A stretch of 64,000 bases of DNA. Source: Capitulum mitella. Taxonomy: Eukaryota; Arthropoda; Thecostraca; Pollicipedomorpha; Pollicipedidae. Under the pieces are notes generated by a model. The model saw only the letters and a list, made by a program, of their open reading frames with translations, was not told the origin of the DNA and did no database searches. Location of the stretch: the NCBI GenBank assembly GCA_030062745.1, contig CP099854.1:5282301-5346300 (forward strand). The letters run 5' to 3'. The position numbers were made by a program, and so were the translations under genes. Shown piece after piece: positions 1 through 10,530 of this stretch; position 1 is the first letter of the stretch, and each line of letters opens with the position of its first letter.

Positions 1-2344
1 CCGACATAACCTTGCTGTTAATGTCCGTGCAAACTGCTCGAGGCCTGTGATAAGACTTCAGTAAAAAATTTCCAAGAATAGACTGGTATGTGCCGGTTGT
101 GTGGGGAAACTTGACAGGATCCATCACGGAGATTCACGTGTCCAGTTCGTGATACCTCTGTCTAGGGGCGAGTTTGTTTTCAAACTGCTGAGCGCAACGG
201 GGTTGTCGCCGCTATATTTAGGATGTTGCCCGAAAGCGCATCGCACACCATCGGAATAACGCCAGTGTGCCTACATTTCCTGGAATGTTGAAAGTGTTGC
301 TTTCATCGAAAAAAACATTGAGTGAGTGGCCTGACATGAAAATTGGATTTCCTTGAAAATAGTCATACCAGGGGCTTTTGGGGCGATTATTCCAAATATG
401 TCATTCATTGATATTGCCATTGAGGCTTTTTGGCTTAGAATTTAACTCCAACATGCGATTTTGTATAATGTGTTGAAAACGTCCTATAAGTTCCAGAGAT
501 TTCAAGTCACACGTAGGTAGAGCTTGTACAAAATAACACAGGTTGCCCAATTTCACTAGTCTCCAAAACTTCCTTGTCAGCTCTACACAGGAACATTTTT
601 ATCATACATCCATAAATGTGTTGATTAGGTTTTGTAAAACGCTGGTGGTAGTTCGTCGCATCGTTATTGCAGCGCAAACCTATCTTTGCACACAAGTCAT
701 TCATACTTTCAAGCTCAGCGTGCGCTGTTTCGCTGGGAATCCTCCACCGCCTCGGCTTGTATGTGACGTCACTTTTGACTTTGCTCTGAGGCGGCTTTTT
801 CATGTCCAAACTGGAAGATGACACAAAACTTAGAAAATGACGCCAGATGCGGCGAAGATGAGTATTTCTGAAGTCAGGACGACGTCCTCTTTCCAAATCT
901 GGTTCCCCAATTTCTTTCCAAATCACGCCAGAAGTTCATTGCTAGTACTCAGGCAGCATTGCTGAATGCTTGGTGTTCAGTGATAGGCGTCTGGGCATAA
1001 CCCTATAAAACACTGGACTCGCGCGGCGTTCTCAATATAATAGGATCTAGCTTTCTTTGCGTATTTATCAACAGATTACTCCCACATGGTGTCCTTGACC
1101 TCACTCATAGGGCAGTTAGATCACAATAGAATAACGGCAAACAACGAAATAGGAAAAACAGCGGAATAAATAAGCACAGTATACGGGACAAGAAATCACT
1201 ACAGCGCAACAATAAGCGCCCACCACGCTCCACCACGCGTGGGCAGTGCTGAAAAAGAGCTCTGCCTTCGCTGGTGGTAGGGCGGCACACAGACCAGATT
1301 CGGCGCTGCTGAGCACTGCTTCAAAGCCCTGCCGCAGCGCCGCGACACGCATCCGACCGTGTTGGCGGGAAGCGCGCACGGAGAGCATTTTGCACTGTGC
1401 CATATCCTGCACGACGTCGCTGAAACAGACCAAAAATCCCTTCAGAACCACCCCCTAGATCCCCGCTGTGCAGAAAGTATCTGGCTCGCCTCGTTGTCGG
1501 GGCAGTTCGCTCCGTTGCCGCTAGACGGCGCTGTTTTGTCCCCCAGCAAAAGCCTGGGTGTGGCCACGCCGGGATCATCAGCGGAAACTAAACGAAACGT
1601 CAACATCTGCGGGTGCTGCGGAACGACGTGAAACAGCTGACTGGCCCACGCTCGTCGCCGTATGTGGCGCACGTCACAAACTTGCTCTTCCTTGCTGCTT
1701 TGCCGGAGCTTTTCCGTCGCTTATTTTATGGAAGTGACAGGCTTCCGAAGGTTTTTACGTTTTCGACATGTGGCGGACGGAGAACTCCTGAAGAGGGAGC
1801 TCAGTTTTGAGTCGTCCCGCCCGGCTGGCCGATTCGAGTAGCGGGAGCCACTTGGTCACAGAGGCACCCGCGGGAAGTGCGCCACTTTGCTACGAGAGGC
1901 CAAAATAGCCCAGAACAGTCTTATTCATCTTACTTAGGTTACAGTCCTTTAGGTTCTGCCGAAATTCTGAGCTGTCTTACACAACCCTGGCCTTGGACGT
2001 ACGTGCATCAGCCAGCGCGCTCAGCTGACTGCATCCTGCGCGTCACCACGCCCGCCAACGTCTCAGACGCACGAGATGGCTCACGGCCATCGTCGTCTCT
2101 TCAAATCCAGCTTCGAATTTCCGTGAACCACCTCATTACGATCACGCTGGGTTCAAAAGCCAGCCTGAGCTTATCCATGAACCTCGAAGTGACGGTCGGA
2201 CGTGAGCGTGACTCCCGATCTTTCCTAGCCAGGGATTACACAGGGAACGTAAGACAGGTGGGGCTTCCCGGCGTGACAGAGGACCCCATCCTGGCCCATG
2301 GCCCGCGCACGTCCTCTCCGTGTCCACCGTGCTCCGCTCTGGGA
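1..2344. other. Spacer, nothing recognised
   Basis: Mixed-composition noncoding DNA. A CCTATAAAAC TATA-like motif at about 1000-1009 has no gene behind it. The open frames at 1.1-1.7 kb occur on both strands in a GC-richer patch and match nothing I know. Confidence 0.5.
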
Positions 2345-2448
2345 GTGAAGCGCTCGTGTTCGCTTTGGACGTTAACTGTTCGCGTTCGTTCTGGGTGTGA
2401 ATCGTTCTTGTTCGCTCCGGGTGCGAACCGTTCCGGCTCGTTTTGGGT
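2345..2448. repeat. 26-bp tandem repeat, four diverged copies
   Basis: Units such as GTGAATCGTTCTTGTTCGCT.CGGGT repeat exactly every 26 bp (2345, 2371, 2397, 2423) with about 30% divergence. A further duplicated ATCGCAGGCCGACCG segment lies at about 2581-2631. Confidence 0.75.
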
Positions 2449-3013
2449 GTGAGCGGTTTTTCAGCGCAGCCGGCAGCGGACCGAGGTCCAGGCCAAGCGT
2501 CTGGCACCGCTGGGACTCCCGGAGTCGGCGGCAGATATCGATGGCCACTGATGACCGCGGCGATCGGTCACGCGGGACGTCATCGCAGGCCGACCGCCGG
2601 CCGTCCGTCACGCCATCGCAGGCCGACCGTCCGGCCGGCGGCCTCTCCATTACCGCTCAATGTGCCGGCAGGGGCGGTCACAGGCACAGGACAGGACAGC
2701 ACAGGCACTGCGGCGGCGCACACGGACATGACGAGATCAAGCGTCAGACGTTGTCCAGCGAGGGAGCACGGGGAAGATAGCGCGCAGACCACGGACAGGT
2801 AACACCGCACAGTGCCAGGGACAGGTGGACGGTCAGCGAGCGGGAAATGCATCTGATGGCAGTGGTAGTGGCTCTTTCCACGTCATCATAGTGGTCCCCC
2901 CAGTCACGTAAAACAAATTAGGTGTAAAAACACATGCGGTGGGCATCGGTGGCATGCTGGATGCTCATGCAATCAGTCTTTATTCTTTTTTCAAAAGGAC
3001 CTGGCGCCCTGGA

Positions 3014-3037
3014 ATGGATGGCGTGTACGCCATCCAT
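3014..3037. repeat. Perfect 10-bp-stem hairpin
   Basis: ATGGATGGCG, loop TGTA, CGCCATCCAT. Confidence 0.8.
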
Positions 3038-3499
3038 ACCGTACGCTGTTCTCATCAGGCCGTGCTGACTCACAGCATGCATCCGTATGGGACCTCCTTT
3101 CCCGACATTTGTTTTCCTCTGTTCCACGGCAAAATCCCCATTAAAATGTTTCCGCAGTCTGCCTTCCAATCTCTCCAGCTTTCATCGGAATGATTTCCAG
3201 TCGTCGGTGGCTGTCGTTCTCAGAGAGCGCTGATGCGTTCCGTCCGCCGACAGACAGTGTCCCACGGGCGCTGCGCCCGGGGCGGTTTCCAGCAGAAACC
3301 AGAGCTTGGGACGGTACGGTTAGGCCCGAATACCCTGCATTCTACGATGGTGCAGTCTTAAACAGCTCACATTTTCAGCGGGCACATGAGGCGAACTCTG
3401 GCGGTGTCGTTTGTGCGAACGGAAACCTGGGCCGATAACCGTAGATGTAGTTTTTTCTGCTTGTTCCCGTCGAAGTGATTCGCGCATCTGAAGATGGAA

Positions 3500-4160
3500 C
3501 GTGGAGGCGTAAAAAGAAGCCCCTCGGGCAGCTGTAAAACGCGCCGTCGATGCAAACAAAAAGTAGCCGCTGAGTCACCGCCACGCTGTCGCCGTCGGCT
3601 GCCCCGGCACCGTCCCCAGGCGTCCAGTCCGCCGCGCCTGGCAGCCCGCGGCTGTTCGACGTGTCGCCGCGCCGCAAACACGCCGCCGGCGTAACCCGCC
3701 ATCCGGCGGCGCCTCTGATCACCGTCCTCTGTCGCCTGTCTGTCAGCGGGTCACGCCCCGCCGACCCCGCCCCGCCACAGCCGCCGCCGGGTGCCATTAG
3801 CGCCGCCGCCGCCGCCGCCGTGACCTTGGCCGGGTCGCGGCCCGACCGGCCGCCGTGGGCCTTCAAAGCGCCGCCGCGGCGGACATCAAAGGCGGCCGCC
3901 GTCTGACCGCCGGCCGGCTCCGCGCGGCGGCCGGCGCAGCAGGCGAGCCGTCAGCCGACGGCCGGGCAAACACCGGCCGACGCGCCGCTCACGCCCCGAC
4001 AGCGCCGTCGGGACTATTTGCAACGGCCGAATCTAAACTTAATGTGTTTTTTCTCGCGCGGCTTTGATGCCGGGCGCCGCCGTCACCGGCGACAGGGACC
4101 TTTGAAATCGGCCTGACGCGGCAGCGGCGGCCGCCGCCTGCGCTGTCGCTTTGAATTATG
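3500..4160. promoter_or_regulatory. CpG-dense island with four CTTTGA/TCAAAG motifs
   Basis: Very GC-rich, CpG-dense block without a credible gene. TCF-type cores lie at 3864-3868 (TTCAAAG), 3885-3891 (ATCAAAG), 4100-4105 (CTTTGA) and 4149-4154 (CTTTGA). GCCGCCG, the helper-type motif used by arthropod TCF/Pangolin, occurs next to the first and elsewhere, but is expected often in such GC-rich DNA. Regulatory role inferred only. Confidence 0.35.
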
Positions 4161-5950
4161 AAAGCGGGTGGCGCGAGCGGCGGCGGCCCGATGGAAGCGG
4201 CGATGGGTGATGCCGGCCGGGCGCTGGGTTCATGCCAGGCCCGAGGAGGGGCTGGCAGTAATGGTGCATGCTGGGAGAGTGGCTGTGCTGCTGGAGACCA
4301 GCTAATTGTGCAACATCGGGAAAAGCACAGGTGGACACAATGGTAACGATAAATTCTCGGATCCACATGAAAAAGCTATATCTCTGTTGTTTACAGAGCT
4401 TTAGGGTTGGCATTTTGCAAGTTATGCGGTGTACTGGCGATTCACATACATCGCTCCCCTTTATCCAAAACTGATGAGAATATAAGTGAAAGCTAGGGTT
4501 ACTGACAGAGTCCAGTAAGGACCTGGTGGTTATTCTGTTGTCGAATAGAATTCCCAGTAGGACTTTGCAACGGTTCAGCACTACAGGATTCCAGTTGTGC
4601 ATTACCTTGAGCACGTTCTTGGGCTTGTCTGATTTCTGAAACACGAAGGAAATACCACAGCCAGCGCGGACGGACCAGCACTGCATGGCATTCCATGACG
4701 TGAAACCCTTATATTTGTTTGTTTGTTTCGTTCTTTTTAATTTTCGTGGTATTCAAAAACTAATGAAGTCATAGCAGTTAAAACTTGTTTTCGCACATCC
4801 TTCAAGAGCAGTATGTTTGAGGCCTCTCGCATATCTTACGATTAATGACATGAAACATTCCGCGCAGCGCTGCAATTGCAACGACCGGCATACTCACGAT
4901 ACAGGGAAGGACTATTCATTGCAAGACAAGATGAAATAATACATAGGCGTACCATTAAAAACAGTACACCAATGCGAAATGTTCCTACGTGTAACACAAA
5001 CTTCTACAAACCAAATAGCCTTAAAAAGCCAGACGTTTGCGCACAGCCTCTTATCCAGGAAGTCTGGCCCGCCGACAAGTCGTAATATGCTGCCAGCCGC
5101 TGTCCAGCAATACAGTGCGGTCACTGTATTGCGTCGTCTGACTGACGTCGTGATATGACGTGATATGATGTGACGTGATGACGTGCAGTACTGCTGACCA
5201 TTTCTTCCGACAGTCATGCCGTCTTCTGTCAGGTTTCTGAACCACACCGTAGCGCGATGAAATAAAGGCTCGTAAAGGGAAGTGTGTGTCCGCTCATGCA
5301 GTGGTCAAATTTTCCATCATTCTGTCTTTTCCTTCTCTGCCTGTCCCTACACTAATGCCAGTCCTTTCCCAAGGATTTGGCTGGAAGCAAAAGATGAGTT
5401 CATCCCGTTATGCGTGTCCACCCACACTTTCTGAGAATACCACGCGAAACTAGCGTAGCGACAGTAACATTTTCTTTGGCTTTCGATATATACTCGACAT
5501 TCACTACGTACTGCTTCAACGAACACATATTTCCACGACATCTCACATCTGGAGCAAAGCCCACAGGGACAATGGCCTGGTTGACACACAACTCTCGCAC
5601 ATTGCGTGGTGTAGCTACTGCATTTGTTGGCAGAGCAACACGCCCAGCGCGCGCCACGCGGACACGCAACATTGCGCGGCCGCAGAAGCGTTCACTTCCT
5701 GGAGCTGGCGAATGGATAAGACGGGACACATGGAGGAGCTCAGCCTCGTCTCGAGTGAGGAGTGTTTGTGTGGGCCTCCGAACACCCACGACTCGTCAGC
5801 GGCTTCTCCGTCTCCTGAGCCGGGCTGCGACCGCGAAACAACCAGGACGCGAACTGTTCAGCCGCCCGCCGACCGTCGCCTGGTCCCGCCAGCCCTGGTC
5901 GCGGACTGTTCAGCCGCCCGCCGACCGTCGCCTGGTCCCGCCTGCCCTGG
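4161..5950. other. Spacer with a hairpin and TGATATGACG repeats
   Basis: No gene recognised. A perfect hairpin lies at 5108-5131 (CAATACAGTG, loop CGGT, CACTGTATTG), followed by short GTGATATGACGTGAT repeats (5144-5185). A 129-codon minus-strand frame at 5400-5789 matches nothing I know. Confidence 0.5.
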
Positions 5951-5956
5951 TCGCGG
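5853..5956. repeat. 52-bp perfect-to-near-perfect duplication
   Basis: ACTGTTCAGCCGCCCGCCGA...CCCTGGTCGCG occurs twice in tandem (5853-5904 and 5905-5956), abutting the end of the RBMS-like fragment. Confidence 0.8.
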
Positions 5957-6370
5957 CCCTTCGGTTGCCGGCGCTTCTTGTTGCCGTCAGCGAGCCTGAT
6001 GACCAGCCGCTGGTTGCGGTTCCCCAGTACGTGACCGCTGAGGGTCCTGGCGATGACCTCGCGGGTCTCCGGCGGGTCCATCCTAGCGATGCCGACGCCT
6101 CGGCTGCTCCCGCGCTAGTCGCGCGGGATCTGGGTCGTGCCGCTGCAGCGGCGCCTCCAGCTCGCGCTCCGTGTAGGTCTGCGGCAGGCTCGCGATGTAC
6201 AGGTTGGTTGGGTCCTGTTCCTGCTGGAGCGCCATCTGCGCCTGGATGTTCCCAGGCAGGAGCCGTTTCACGGCCCTCTACGCGCCGTCCGCCGTGTCGA
6301 GGTGTCAGTGTCGAGCTGCAGCCTTTGCGCTGGCCGGTCGACTTATCGGCGATGTCGTTGGTCGAGTTCA
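5955..6370 (-). pseudogene. RBMS/alan shepard-like RRM protein fragment (frameshifted, intronless)
   Basis: Reading leftward on the minus strand: ADKSTGQRKG (end of RRM1, RNP1 region, near 6335-6365); then in a second frame [20 protein letters not shown] with [13 protein letters not shown] (linker plus RRM2 RNP2); then in a third frame [16 protein letters not shown] (RNP1), VIARTLSGH and QRLVIRLADGNKKRR, ending near 5971. RBMS/shep proteins have [26 protein letters not shown] and LLVKFADGGNKKR at these places, so the order is right. At least two frame changes and a stop (about 6083) break it. RRM1 end, linker and RRM2 are contiguous with no intron, which suggests a processed copy, though a single exon of a decayed gene cannot be excluded. 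A family member would bind AU-rich RNA; this fragment cannot encode it. Confidence 0.7.
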
Positions 6371-6623
6371 CGTGACCGAGTGGGACGTGTCTAATCAGTG
6401 GGCCAGCAGGGAGTGGTGCAACTGTTCAGGCTACAAAACGAGGTAGCTGTCCGTTTTCGAGCTGGGGTTTGCACTCTTGTGCGCAGTGCATATCGGAAAA
6501 TATACATTTACGTGCTAAAAAACAATTACGTAACAAAACAAAGGAATACACGAACAAAGTAGGTGAATTTTAGCGGTACTGCAGCATATCTCGCAAATAA
6601 CTCTAACATCTCATATCTCGCAA

Positions 6624-7049
6624 ATGACTAACTTAGTGTGTGTAGTTTTCGCACAGCATTTCAAGCGCTGTTTGACTGGGGAGCGTTCTGAGTTGCGCAC
6701 CGACCACGTCCGTCTGCGCTGGCTCTTGGACTTCGAAAACCCAACTTGGATGCTTGCCAGATCATTCCAAGTGCTCCCCGTGCTTCATTTTGAGACCGTG
6801 CACAGACCCAATGCAGAACAGGTACCACAGACTGAAGAGCTCGTTCGTGTGGTGACGGCTATCTCGTGGTCGAAGTTGCGCCACGAACAGGACCGGGACG
6901 ACGCGACCTCTGAGATCGTGAGACATTTATCTGCAGACAAGAAAGCCAGGTATGTTTTGGTAGTCCCAGGTGCCGTCGCCCTTTTACAGTGGCACCGTCT
7001 GAAGCTCATCGATTACGTTTTTTCCTTACTATGTAGCGTATCTTCGTGA
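6624..7049 (+). pseudogene. Ty3/gypsy pol fragment: RNase H end and linker
   Basis: The frame reads LRTDHVRLRWLLDFENP, then LARSFQVLPVLHFETVHRPN. The family pattern is RTDHAALRWLL...ARWLE.L..YDFEVVHRPG, so this is the C-terminal RNase H region of Ty3/gypsy reverse transcriptases. It continues with a linker-like stretch, WSKLRHEQDRDDATSEIVRHL and LLQWHRLKLIDYVF, resembling WAQWDRLRLRDGVLYR that precedes the integrase. It stops at 7047-7049. The usual GNADALSR after HRPG is lost (AEQVPQTEE). The continuation expected after DYVF is found 2 kb downstream. Confidence 0.8.
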
Positions 7050-7596
7050 GACCCAGAACAAGAGATCGATGTCAGCACCAAAATTCGGGCATCTTCCGAA
7101 AGTGTTTGGCATGCAAACATCCCTTGATTTTTTCAGAGGAAATCTTCGCCCCGTTCCGTTTTTATGTTCAGGCATCTGTATGTTGGGTCTTAAAGTAGTG
7201 CAATATATTTTAGTCTTAGTGAAATGTACGGTATAAGCATTTGCATTATCCTTTTGACATATATATATATATTATGTATGTTTGTATATTACATGCACAC
7301 ATACACGCATGACGTGTCTCCGCCACGCCCATGATTCCACCGATATGCAATGCCAGAGATTCGACATCATCATTGTTTACTAGTCTTTGTTGGCAGAAAT
7401 TGTGCCACCGATTTGTCCGTTCAGTCAAACACAATCTTTATTTCGTAGGTGTCTCAGACACGCTACGACACAGAGAGACACAGCCACATATGTCTCAGAC
7501 ACAGACACAGACCACTGGAATGATGCAAATCACACCACTAGTCCTGACCACGGATGCAGGAGACACAACTGTACTTTCCCTCCTGCACTTCTGCTA

Positions 7597-7776
7597 AAAT
7601 GTTGAAAAACAGTTGCTCCTCATCGTGAGGCACAGGAACACGTCACATGTGGTGCATTTGTCTTTGCCATCTTGTTGCACGATGGTCTCCGGCACCTGTA
7701 GCAGGGGCATGGCCAGGTAGGATCCCAGGCATATACATCGCCTGGCTTTTTTCTCCGATGGAAGAAGTGAGATGAT
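7597..7776 (-). pseudogene. Possible piggyBac transposase C-terminal zinc-ribbon remnant
   Basis: Minus-strand residues read HIISLLPSEKKARRCICLG and, later, KDKCTTCDVFLCL then CFSTF. PiggyBac-type transposases end with a pattern like RH....IPPTEKK...RRCVVC...TRY.C..CDVALC..PCFE.YHT, which fits in order and spacing, with the second Cys of the first pair lost. Only about 60 residues match and the upstream part of the frame is unrecognised, so the call is tentative. Confidence 0.4.
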
Positions 7777-8835
7777 GTGGTGACGCCTGAGGTCGTTTCC
7801 ATCTTGTTCTGCTTCCTCTGTCGATTGGCCTTCCTCCTTTTTAGTCAGCTGTTCCGGCAGACGCGCTTTGAGTTCCAGATACTTTAGGACATTGTTGTCT
7901 TCCCCCTTTTCCTTGCATCTCTTCCAGGTACTATATCCAGGAGTGCACGCCATTGGTATTTTTCCCCATCTTCAGCACTTTTGCGAGAGATAGAAAATGA
8001 AAATGTTAAATATCACGCCAGGGGCGTAAATTTGCATTGTTTTGGGGGTCAGGCCCACCCGATGTGAACCTCTACCCCTTGAAAGGTGATTTAGTCCCTG
8101 TGCGCAATGTTTTCTGCTTGTTTTAACAAAGAAAATAGATAATAATTACGCCAATAACGACGGCAATAGACGACACATCCAAAGTCAAAAAACGGAAATT
8201 GCCTGAGGTCAAAAGAAGTGGATTAAATCCGTTGAGAAGCACGTATCTGGGGGAGGTCAGACTATCGGACCCTCGGCTGGGTCCCCCGATCATTCACACA
8301 AAACGACATCCCCGGTGCCAAGAACAGGGCAGGGGCGCAGGAGCTATGTGGGCTTAGGTGGTGTGGACAGAGGAGGGGGTATCACGCTTTTCAAGAAATA
8401 TGAACTGAAGTCCACGAGACGCTTGGCAAGAGCTCATTAAAAGGGGCTTCGGCACCCCGCCAAGTTAAATACCTCCCGGTATTTAACGCCCATTACCAAC
8501 GCATTGGAACCCAATGCAAAAAGGTCTTGACAGTGTTCTTCATAAGTGTATTGTAGTCGTACCAAGGATGCGACACAGACGAATTTGGCACTGAAACATA
8601 GCCTGTTTCATGAAGAGCGAACGAAAGATATTTTAATCAATTAACAACAGGAGAAAAAGGGAAAAATATTTCCTTGGCCGGTAGATCTTGCCGCCCGCCC
8701 ATCGCACGACTCTATCATGCTAAAGGCAAGCTGCGACAAAGTGTCATCGGCGCTGGTTGAAAGATATTCCGCTAGGGGGCTCGTAAAGCATTCGAATATT
8801 GCCACCAACGGTCAAAATCCAATACTGACGCTTCT

Positions 8836-8943
8836 AATATATGTATATATGTATATGCATACCTATATATATATATGTATATATATATTACATGTATAGA
8901 GAGAGAAGGGAAGAGACAGAGAACGACAGAGAGAGAGAGAGAT

Positions 8944-8982
<39 letters not shown>

Positions 8983-9006
8983 ATAGATAGATAGATAGAT
9001 AGATAG

Positions 9007-9058
<52 letters not shown>
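8836..9058. repeat. Compound microsatellite: (TATA/GTAT)n, (GA)n, (GATA)n, (TA)n
   Basis: Successive runs: TA/GT-rich 8836-8890, GA-rich with long pure GAGAGA from about 8951-8978, GATA repeats about 8983-9008, and a pure TA run of about 40 bp ending near 9057. Confidence 0.95.
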
Positions 9059-9094
9059 TATGAAACATTTCCACAGACCTCTAACGTTTGGGTT

Positions 9095-9720
9095 TCCACA
9101 GGATCATCATGTCATCTGGTGGTTGTTCCGAAAGAGTTCGTCCTTGACGTGTTAACTTCTTTTCATGCTGGAGCAACAGGTGTGGAGGCACTGACTGCTA
9201 CAGTCAAACGCAAGATGTGGTGGGTTAACATGGCAGACCATGAAAGATTTTTGCAGCCTTTGCAAAAAGTGCCGTACTCGAACTCGTTCTGTTCCGGCGT
9301 CCAGTGGCTTTAATGGGCGAGCTGTCTGCTGACGAATATTTTGAGACCGTCCGTTGATTTCTTGAGCGGCCTTCACGTTATATCGCGGGAAACTGACGTC
9401 TGTCGGTGATCCGTGACCATGTAACTCGATGTTGTGAAGTGGGTTTCCTCTCCACAACATGAAGGAAACCACTGTTGCAGATGCCATTGTGAGCCGGTTT
9501 ATGGCCCATTTCGGATGTCCCCGCCGCAGTCATGTGAGCAGTGCTGGCAACAGGTGTTCTGGTGACGGAAGTTTGCTGATTGCTGGGAGCTGGGAAAGTC
9601 GCAATGTTTGCGTATCACGAAGAAGAAAATTCCAAATGTGAAAGAATGATGAGCACCATTTGGGATATGTTTTCTAAATACGTACACGAGAATCACGATG
9701 ACTGGGACGCACACCTGTCA
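9095..9720 (+). pseudogene. Ty3/gypsy pol fragment: integrase zinc-binding and core domains
   Basis: VVPKEFVLDVLTSFHAGATG (from about 9119) matches the start of the H2C2 integrase zinc finger (LVVPKELR..VL..LHAGATGGHLG). A frame change then gives DFCSLCKKCRTRTR (the CxxC pair), and further on TTVADAIVSRFMAHFGCPRR and KCERMMSTIWDMFSKYVHEN then DDWDAHLSLLM, which align with TVADALV..F..RFG.P..LHSDQG, VERFNRTL and WDEHLPLVMMAYR of the core. The HSDQG Asp is replaced (HVSSAG), the second zinc-finger His is lost, and several stops interrupt, so the enzyme is dead. Confidence 0.8.
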
Positions 9721-10530
9721 CTGCTCATGCTCAGGCAGAGTTAAGGACGCTCTTCTCTTTGACACTCGCCAGACTGCCTGACGCTTTGCGGAAATTCCGA
9801 CTGCCGACGTTGGCTAAATTTAGGTACAGTCCAACGCTCCAAATATGGCCTACCTTCTGAATGTCTGACGAATCCGACAAAGCGCATCAGATGTCCCGCA
9901 GGGTTGCACATGAGACCTCTGACAGCGCCACGAGGGCAGCAAGGAACTTTTCGGCGAAAAAATGGCACTACCATTTTCAGGCTGGGGATACTGTTTACGT
10001 TTTTAGGAGTGTTGTTCCCCCTGGCTAGCCCTACAAGTCAGCGGCCATTGAAGCCAGCAGTGGTCGTGGCTGAGCGGTCCTACCATAACTATAGCGCGAG
10101 ATTGTTGGGCGGTAAACAGTAGGCTGATGTTCACCACAGGAGGCGTAAACCCCGATCCGATGACCGAATCATTGCCGGTCGTGACTCAGTACCTGATAAT
10201 CCCGGAATCGGCCTTGTCACCTTGTTCTGAAGCTGAAGTGCAGTTGCCACACACACCACAGCTGCCAGCTTGGGCGGTGCAGGTGGGCGACGTTGACGTG
10301 TTCCCGTTCGCGCGCGACCCGTGCTGTGTCGAGGAGGTGTGAGCAGCCGCGGCTGTCGGGATGCAGGACTCGACGTCGAATGTCCGAGTGTCCGACCCGT
10401 CCGCTGTGCTGGGCGAGGGCTCCCGGCCCCCGGAGGATGGCGAAAGCGTGCCCCTGCCCCGCCGTTCCGGTTTCGGTTCTCCGACCCTCTGACAGGGCTT
10501 CGAGGCCGCCGGAGCGTTACCCTTCGTAAG
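9720..10530 (+). pseudogene. Ty3/gypsy pol fragment: post-integrase C-terminal tail
   Basis: After the core there are recognisable shreds in three frames: FQAGDTVYVFRSVVPPG (family FQPGDLVWLY...RRKG; about 9978-10030), NYSARLLGGKQ followed by a stop and VHHRRRKP (family YRIRLVGGKQ...VHRDRLKP; about 10088-10150), and ESVPLPRRSG then, in another frame, RPPERYPS (family PLPRRSTR.RRPP.RY; 10450-10529). The order and spacing fit the gypsy polyprotein end. The 3' LTR, expected next, was not recognised. Confidence 0.6.

Larger units (their letters stand above)
7050..9094. other. About 2 kb insert separating the two halves of the gypsy pol
   Basis: Unrelated to gypsy. It holds a (TA)n run at 7258-7275, the piggyBac-like C-terminal remnant on the minus strand (7.6-7.8 kb), two small dyads at about 8.46-8.52 kb (AAATACC...GGTATTT and GCATTGG...CCAATGC), and a compound microsatellite at its right edge. 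No terminal inverted repeats were identified that would define it as one insertion. Confidence 0.5.
6620..10530 (+). mobile_element. Decayed Ty3/gypsy LTR retrotransposon, 5'-truncated and interrupted
   Basis: Pieces of one pol polyprotein occur in order on the + strand: RNase H and connection (6.62-7.05 kb), H2C2 zinc-binding domain, integrase core, then the basic C-terminal tail (9.1-10.5 kb). No reverse transcriptase or gag is visible upstream, where the RBMS-like fragment lies instead. Between RNase H and integrase there are about 2.05 kb of unrelated DNA. No flanking long terminal repeats were recognised. All parts carry stops and frameshifts. Confidence 0.75.

Noticed and set aside
1-1700. 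Shared TGCGCCACATACGGCG between about 1650 and 13610 (inverted) as a dispersed repeat
   Set aside because: Similarity stops after about 16-20 bp and the flanks are unrelated.
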